Assembly (NCBI GenBank): GCA_964035545.1
Contig: OZ037771.1
Coordinates: 14,445,633-14,509,632, forward strand
Length of the DNA: 64,000 nucleotides
DNA from: Bugula neritina
Taxonomy: Eukaryota > Bryozoa > Gymnolaemata > Cheilostomatida > Bugulidae
Reading direction: 5' to 3'
Shown here one piece after another: positions 38,251-64,000 of this stretch; positions within the stretch are counted from its first letter, which is position 1; each line of letters starts with the position of its first letter. Both the position numbers and the translations under genes were made by a program. Below the pieces are notes generated by a model. The model ran no database searches. It had not been told where the DNA came from and saw nothing but the letters and a program-made list of their open reading frames with translations.

Positions 38251-39000
38251 TTAAAAAATCGTCACGCAAAGCTTTGAACCTCACAGTGTAGTAGGCGGAG
38301 CTTGTTTGTTTACAAAATATTAACCTGAAACTCCCCTACATTCAACGCTAGGGATATCCAGTATTTTGTTGAGAGAGGTTATTATTCAGCTGGTTAGATC
38401 AAATAATATTTTTGAAAGCACAACGCCACATTCAGCGAATACCTTTTTTTTGAAGAGCAAATGTATGTTTTTCTAAATCTAATACTACTGATATTGATAG
38501 TGATAGTGATGAAGATTAAATTTAATATTATTTATCTTATAGTTATTAAAACTATTACTATTAGTATTACTATTAGTATTACTATTAGTATTACAGATTA
38601 CTTATTTATATTTAGTTTTTGATGAGTAATAAATATAATTTGACAATTTTTTACTAATTACTTCAACTTGAACTTGAAACTCAATATAAAAGTAAATGCT
38701 ATGACGATGGTTATAATTACTACAATATCAATATGAATATAAAATTCAATATCAAAATGATAATGAATATCCTCTTACTTCTTACTGTTACTATTAAAAA
38801 TGTAAGGTATAATTATAGACCTAAATATACTAAATTTAGCATATTTATATAAATATATAATTATATTCCTGTACAGTTGAGTTATCCTAGTCATAGGTAT
38901 GCTCACAGTATGGGTGTTACATGTACTATCAGCATGAATATGACTATACCTATAACTTGTAGGAATAGAGTTGACATATGGTTATACTTTCAAAAAGAGA

Positions 39001-39071
39001 AACACAAATATAAACAATAACTCAATAGCCAATAACTAGAAGTTATTGACTATTGAGTTATTATTTGTGTT
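39001..39071. repeat. About 31-bp near-perfect inverted repeat
   Basis: Left arm AACACAAAT...AATAACTCAATAGCCAATAACT; right arm AGTTATTGACTATTGAGTTATTATTTGTGTT (split here at AGTTATTGACTATTGAGTTA and TTATTTGTGTT). Three-base loop; one mismatch and a 5-6-base insertion in the left arm. Confidence 0.85.
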
Positions 39072-39583
39072 GGTATTAAACTGCTTGTATAGCTCTATAG
39101 TCTGTAAGTGTGACTGTTACGGTTGATATGACTATAAGTATTAGTTACACCAATGTCATTGTTACTAATATTATAATTAATAGTATTACTTACTTTTGGA
39201 CTATTAGTTTAGTATCACTGCACATAGTTAGGTAATACTGTCACTTATGTTCATAACTGTAACTGAGTATCTTTTATAGTTACAACTCAAAGTATCCCAC
39301 TTTGAATCTCGATGATAAATAAATTATAAACACCAGGTGACTAGCTGTGCTGCTACTTGCGCAACATTAACTTTGAATCTGAATCTCACAACTACCTAAT
39401 ATAAGTTATTAGGGCAATAGGGTAACTCCACCAACTACAATGTTAATTTCGAAACTATGTCATTAGGGTCAAAGTATACGATAATTTAATAAATAAATTA
39501 TAATAAGTTTCCGTTCACATGGAATTCATTTTGCATCACTTTCATTATATTTCTGTTTATTCACTGTATGATTCATTAATTAA

Positions 39584-47898
<8,315 letters not shown>

Positions 47899-50843
47899 AG
47901 GTCATGTTAATGTAATTCTCAGTGTACTACATACACTTTTACAAGTGGTTGTCTGCAATAAATGTACTTTTTGTGTCAGAGGGTGTCATATTTGTCATGT
48001 TATAAGGTATCTGAAAGTGTGTCATATTTGACATGTTAGCAGGTGCCTGAAAGTGTGTCATACTTGGCATGCTAGCAGGTGTCTGCAAGTGTGTCATACT
48101 TGACATGCTAGCAGGTGCCTGAAAGCGTGTCATATTTGACATGTTAGCAGGTGCCTAAAAGTGTGTCATATTTGACATGTTAGCAGGTGCCTGGAAGTGT
48201 GTCATATTTGACATGTTAGCAGGTGTCTGCAAGTGTGTCATACTCGACACCCTAGCAGGTGCCTGAAAGGGTGTCATACTTGACACGCTAGCAGGTGTCT
48301 GCAAGTGTATTATGTTTGTCAACTGGTTTTCTTTCTGTAACTTTTGTCCAACAGATACTTATAATTGGGTTTCTAAATTTTCTATGCAAATAGTAAAAAT
48401 ATTTTTGCAAATATGCAGTTTATTTCAAAGTCTGCTCAAATTCACCTTCAAATAGCAGTAACAACAAATGGCCATTAAAAGTCTGCACAGATGTATTATA
48501 ATTTCTTTATTTTATTTATGTAGTAATTTATTAAGTGTATTGTTTGTTCTATCATACCAGATATTTATTTGAGGCGAGACAAATTAGCAGCTATAATGCT
48601 TAATGGTCCAGGACTAGTATTACTATGGACACCTCAATTAATAATGTTTCAATGAGTGCAATTTTTTTGCACCCCATACAATTTCACTTTATCCAAGATA
48701 TATTGCTAACTGTATATACTTTATACGAAATATGTTTGTAACATTTGGTTCAATTCTGTTGGTAGTTTATACCTTATTCTATGTTTAATTTTTGTTCTGC
48801 TCAATTCTTGCGATAGTCTTGTTTAAAAAGTATATTTTTGAAAAATTACTTTTTATATTCTCTTTGTTCTTGTATTGTTTTGGGCAATAAAATTGTTTTT
48901 GTAACCTAAAAGTATGTATCAGATATTTTTCAAAGTGTCACATGACTATAAAGGATCTAGAGTTATTCTCTAAACACCTGTAAACCATTGCAATCTGTAT
49001 GTGTTCAGTAGTTGGGAACCAAAAATTATTATTTAATTTTCGTTAATTACTTTTGACTACATGTTTTGTGTTCTTCAATAACTATACGATATAATCTAGA
49101 CTCTAGAGTACTTCAAATTAAAACAAAAATACTGTTTAGAATAAAGTGCAATTACCTATATAACTTATTATAGGTCTAAAAATGTGAAAGAGAATTATAA
49201 TCCAACAAAAATTATATTGAAATTGAAAAGCATACAAAATGAACTATTTGATACTTATATTTAATACAATAAGTTAGATATATAAGTCCATGTATTGGCA
49301 GAGCAACTAGCAAATGTATACTGGCCTGCAGTATGTATAGACAGCCATTTCATTATGGGAAATGTTTCAAGCGAATCAACAATTGAACTGGAACTCATCT
49401 TTCATTATACTAGTTTACTGTTCACGCTTCAGTGGCTCAATAATACCATATCAAGGAGGATAACCCTTAAATGCACTTTGCACTAGTCAGTATTAGCAGT
49501 ATCTGCATATGATTGTTGAAACATTGCCTAACACACTATGCGCAATATTTTAGCAAATATCAAACTTATTATAAATGATTATGCTAGAAAATATAAATAA
49601 TATTGTACTACCTAGCGGCGATAGTTATTGCAGGTTTTATGACTATATTGTTTTTATTACAATACTCATGTTATTCTATACAAATTAGAAAAATGATGAG
49701 TTATTTGACAAGAAACAGTGTCGATTGATAATTTTGAATTTCCCTAAACCCTTCATCTTTGAATTTCTATTCCTCTCTCCAGTTAAGACAGAAAGAAGTA
49801 GGTACAGTAATGGATAAGTTGAGAATAGCTTGCTTATGTAAATGTAGCAAAAGAAGTTATGCTCTCATGAGAATTTCATCCCTTCCTCCCCCCCCACAAC
49901 CAGAAAGCATTGAAAAATTAAAGAACTTAGATGATTACATTTTCTCTGAAACTGACCTACATAAATGACGTTCAGGAACTGTGTCTAACCAGATATATAG
50001 TATATAATATATACAATAGCACCCAACTAATTTCATAAATGGTCAATGTCAAGTAATAGACTTTTCCTAAATTACTATTGAATCAACAGTTTGTGCCTTA
50101 CTTCACGTGTAAACATGTAATGCATTTACATATCATTTGAGAGACACTTTTGATGCCTGACAATGAATTACACCATCAGACAAGCATATTATATCTCTAA
50201 AAGTTGAAATGCAATATTGCATCATTTCATTATTGAGGTTATAATAATGAAATAATACATTATATTATTGTATAAGTTCAAGTTTTATTACAGTTTTGAA
50301 ACTTTATTGTTGTTGGTTAAGCCAGTTTTATTTATTAGTACTTAATTTACTGCAATTATTTGAACTATAAATATACTATAGTAGCTATATTATACACTGA
50401 GCTATATATACATGTATATAGTAGTAGTATTATACACACAGCTATATATAATACTAGTTATATTATATTATATTGAGCTATATATAGTAGTAGCTATATT
50501 ATACACTAAGCTATTATATATAGTGGTATTATACACTGAGCTATTATATATAGTAGTAGCTACATTATATTAAATACTGATATTCCTACAGTAGTGTCTA
50601 TATACAGTAGTGTACTGAGCAGTATACAGTAGTGTACTGAGCAGTATACAGTAGTACTATCTATTCAATGTCATACAGGGGCTTATATTTCTTTTGTTGA
50701 CATACACAATACCCAGCCTATTAATCTATACTTCTCTATACAATAAAGTTTCTTCTGTGTGTAGCACGTTTACTGGTTCATTCATTCACCCAGTTGCTCT
50801 CAATATGTGCCGATAGTAAATCTCGCAAGTGGATCACCAAGTC
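47899..50843. other. TMEM144 3' UTR and intergenic DNA before GALNT
   Basis: The 3' UTR probably ends soon after AATAAA at 48887-48892 (a second candidate is near 47957). The rest is AT-rich. At 50380-50660 there are degenerate GAGCTATATATAGTAGTAGC and AGTGTACTGAGCAGTATAC repeats. No gene supported; the GALNT promoter was not identified. Confidence 0.6.
47970..48310. repeat. About 36-bp minisatellite, about nine units, in the TMEM144 3' region
   Basis: Units such as GCAGGTGCCTGAAAGTGTGT followed by CATATTTGACATGTTA lie just after the stop codon, within the likely 3' UTR. There are no spacers, so it is not CRISPR-like. Confidence 0.9.
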
Positions 50844-59901
<9,058 letters not shown>

Positions 59902-61260
59902 TGCTGTGTTACTCGAAAGTTTTAGATTTACCTGCAAGAAAACCAGCTTTGTGTTAATGTACAGGTTTGGTGAGACTATTTATGACTTTGAGGTGGTGGC
60001 TATTCAATTTTATTACCGATGAATTTGTGAACAGATTGTCTGGCAAAGAGAATATTACTTATTGAAGTGACTATGCTGACTTTCAAATCCGCTGACTTTT
60101 TATAAGCATGGCTCACCTTGTTTTTGTTGGGGTGGGGCGGGCGCTGAAAAGCTTAAACAAAGCTTTAAAACTTTGTCAATAAAGTCTATAAACTTAGCTC
60201 ATCTAAGAGTTTTTGTTAGAGAATAAACTTACACCCATAGAAGAATTTAATCTTAACCGATAATTGCAGCAGCAAAAACATGGAAGAAAATTGTAAAGGT
60301 AGAAAATCGGAGTCAACGCAACTCTTATGTATTGCCCTTAGCAAGACTGCCAGCAAATATATCTTCTCATTGTTTGATTTATTACCTCTATGTACCAAAA
60401 CAAGTCTTTATAACAAATATGCATTGTAATATAATTATTCTATCGTGAAAAAAAGTTACGAATAAACTTATGTAATTGAAAATCTTATCTGTTAGAGTTT
60501 ATAATTTATACGTGAAGCCTTTAATTCACTTGATCAAAAATTTTGAAAACTGCTTCACTAAAACTACGAACTTTGCTGGAATTTGGACTCACTAGGAATA
60601 TCTAGTAAAGTGCAATATCTCAGCTGACTATTGCATCGTGTTTTCAGTTCATTCAACGTCTGCAGCACTTTCTATGCTTGTAAGATTAATATCACTTGCA
60701 TATTTATGTAAATAAAACATGCAAGCCTAATGAAAGCTGCAGTGGCTGCAACAGTAATATCTGCGTATATATTTTACCTCTTGTATTTGCAGTTATTACT
60801 CATTACTATAAACTACTCCCTCGAACCTTAGTTTAATTATCTTAATTATTACTGATCTTGTAGGTCAACTCCTTTTATGGTGCATGGATAAATATGCAAC
60901 AGGGGTAGCAACTAATCTTAAAATTTTTATTCTTGCTTTTTCATAAGATATTTTTACATTTCCCTTGGTTTAATTTTTTAATCTGCAATAAAATAAATAT
61001 ATATATACAATTTCTTTACAATATAATATAAAATAGCTTTGTTATTTCATTTAAAAAATGTAATCAGTTACTTAGCTTCTCGCTTCCATAAATAGACCAA
61101 TCACTGATCAGGTAGCACTCGTAGCAGAAGGCCATCAATGAAAGCTTATAGTCGGCCTATAATTGATAGAGCACTTGCTGGGATCTGCCACACTTGTGTT
61201 GAAGTTATCCAGGGATAAGGCTGTTGGGAAGTTACTTTCACATCTAAACATCAATATCCA
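59902..61260. other. GALNT 3' UTR and intergenic DNA
   Basis: AATAAA at 60178-60183 probably ends GALNT. No gene is seen afterwards. Near 61085 there is CTTCCATAAATAG, one base from both MEF2 and CArG consensus sites, about 180 bp before the next gene's ATG. Confidence 0.55.
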
Positions 61261-61269
61261 GCACACAAA

Positions 61270-61659
61270 ATGGTAAGCAAAATATTCTATCATACTTTAG
61301 AGTGGCTAAAGCATTAAGTTATAGCAATAGCAGCAACAAAAGACAGCTTCCATTAATTGTATCTCGTTTTCTACATGATTTACACTTAAATCTAGTTTTA
61401 GTTTACAATACTTGTTATTTACTGGTCCTATGGTTGTAGTAAATAAAACTGTGTGACCTAATTTATATTGATCTCTTCTACTTCCTGTTTTCTGAACGAA
61501 TTATTTAACAAAACATTGTGCTTCCATAAATAGCTGGTTTTGAAGTTGACATACATTGCCAATAAATACATCTTCCTTTTTATACATATATGTAGATGCC
61601 TTGTTTATTTACTGTACTTGTATATTTGTAGGCCAAGCTTTCGTCAGATGAAATTGAAG
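61270..61659 (+). CDS. Probable myosin essential light chain, first two coding exons (partial)
   Basis: Coding exon 1 holds only the ATG (61270-61272, then GTAAGC). Coding exon 2 (61632-61659, then GTAAGT) encodes AKLSSDEIE and ends in phase 1 with a G. The predicted start, MAKLSSDEIE(D), resembles the PKLSQDEIDD start of scallop myosin essential light chain. An intron right after the initiator ATG is also seen in EF-hand genes such as calmodulin. No further exon could be found up to 64000, so the body lies downstream. With ten residues the family call is tentative; another EF-hand protein is possible. Confidence 0.5.

Positions 61660-64000
<2,341 letters not shown>

Overview
This is eukaryotic nuclear DNA from an animal: AT-rich, intron-dense, with GT-AG splicing, poly(A) signals, a tRNA-derived SINE family, DNA-transposon remnants and many minisatellites. 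The proteins are metazoan. The last gene starts like a molluscan myosin essential light chain, so a mollusc or another lophotrochozoan is the best guess; the species cannot be fixed from the sequence.

Layout. (1) 684-3474 (+): the 3' part of a TMEM268/DUF4481-like membrane protein, behind a 21-bp minisatellite. (2) 5200-27370 (+): four tandem genes for secreted, alpha-helical proteins I cannot assign to a known family. Genes 1 (5470-7994) and 2 (12049-14463) are near-identical recent duplicates, gene 3 (17752-19963) is a mosaic of identical and diverged exons, and gene 4 (23008-27021) is an old paralogue. Genes 1-3 share a compact TATA promoter. Two DNA-transposon insertions in the gene 1-2 spacer can be defined to the base because the gene 2-3 spacer keeps the empty sites. 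(3) 28228-36300 (-): a complete 14-coding-exon SLC22-type organic ion transporter with two SINEs in its introns. (4) 39619-48890 (+): a complete TMEM144 homologue of 12 exons, including an 18-nt microexon. (5) 50844-60183 (+): a complete 12-exon polypeptide GalNAc-transferase (GALNT family). (6) 61270 onward (+): the first two tiny coding exons of a probable myosin essential light chain; the rest lies outside the window.

Main unexpected pattern. In the four conventional genes, tandem repeats are repeatedly anchored on splice sites. At least nine exon-intron boundaries sit at the edge of an array whose unit contains, or derives from, that donor or acceptor: 168 exact-register 20-bp units each carrying GTAAGT after a TMEM144 exon; 40 exact-register 28-bp units each carrying the acceptor plus six exon bases before a GALNT exon; ten 31-bp acceptor copies before the last GALNT exon; acceptor copies at an exact 44-bp period in TMEM268 and TMEM144; and donor copies at 44-46 bp in SLC22. 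Two further arrays multiply a branch-point-like motif at branch-point distance. In most cases only the copy at the exon keeps the reading frame. This looks like a recurrent mutational process, possibly with effects on splicing.

The genes show no common pathway. SLC22, TMEM144 and GALNT encode ordinary membrane or Golgi proteins; the secreted-protein cluster is the lineage-specific part of the window.
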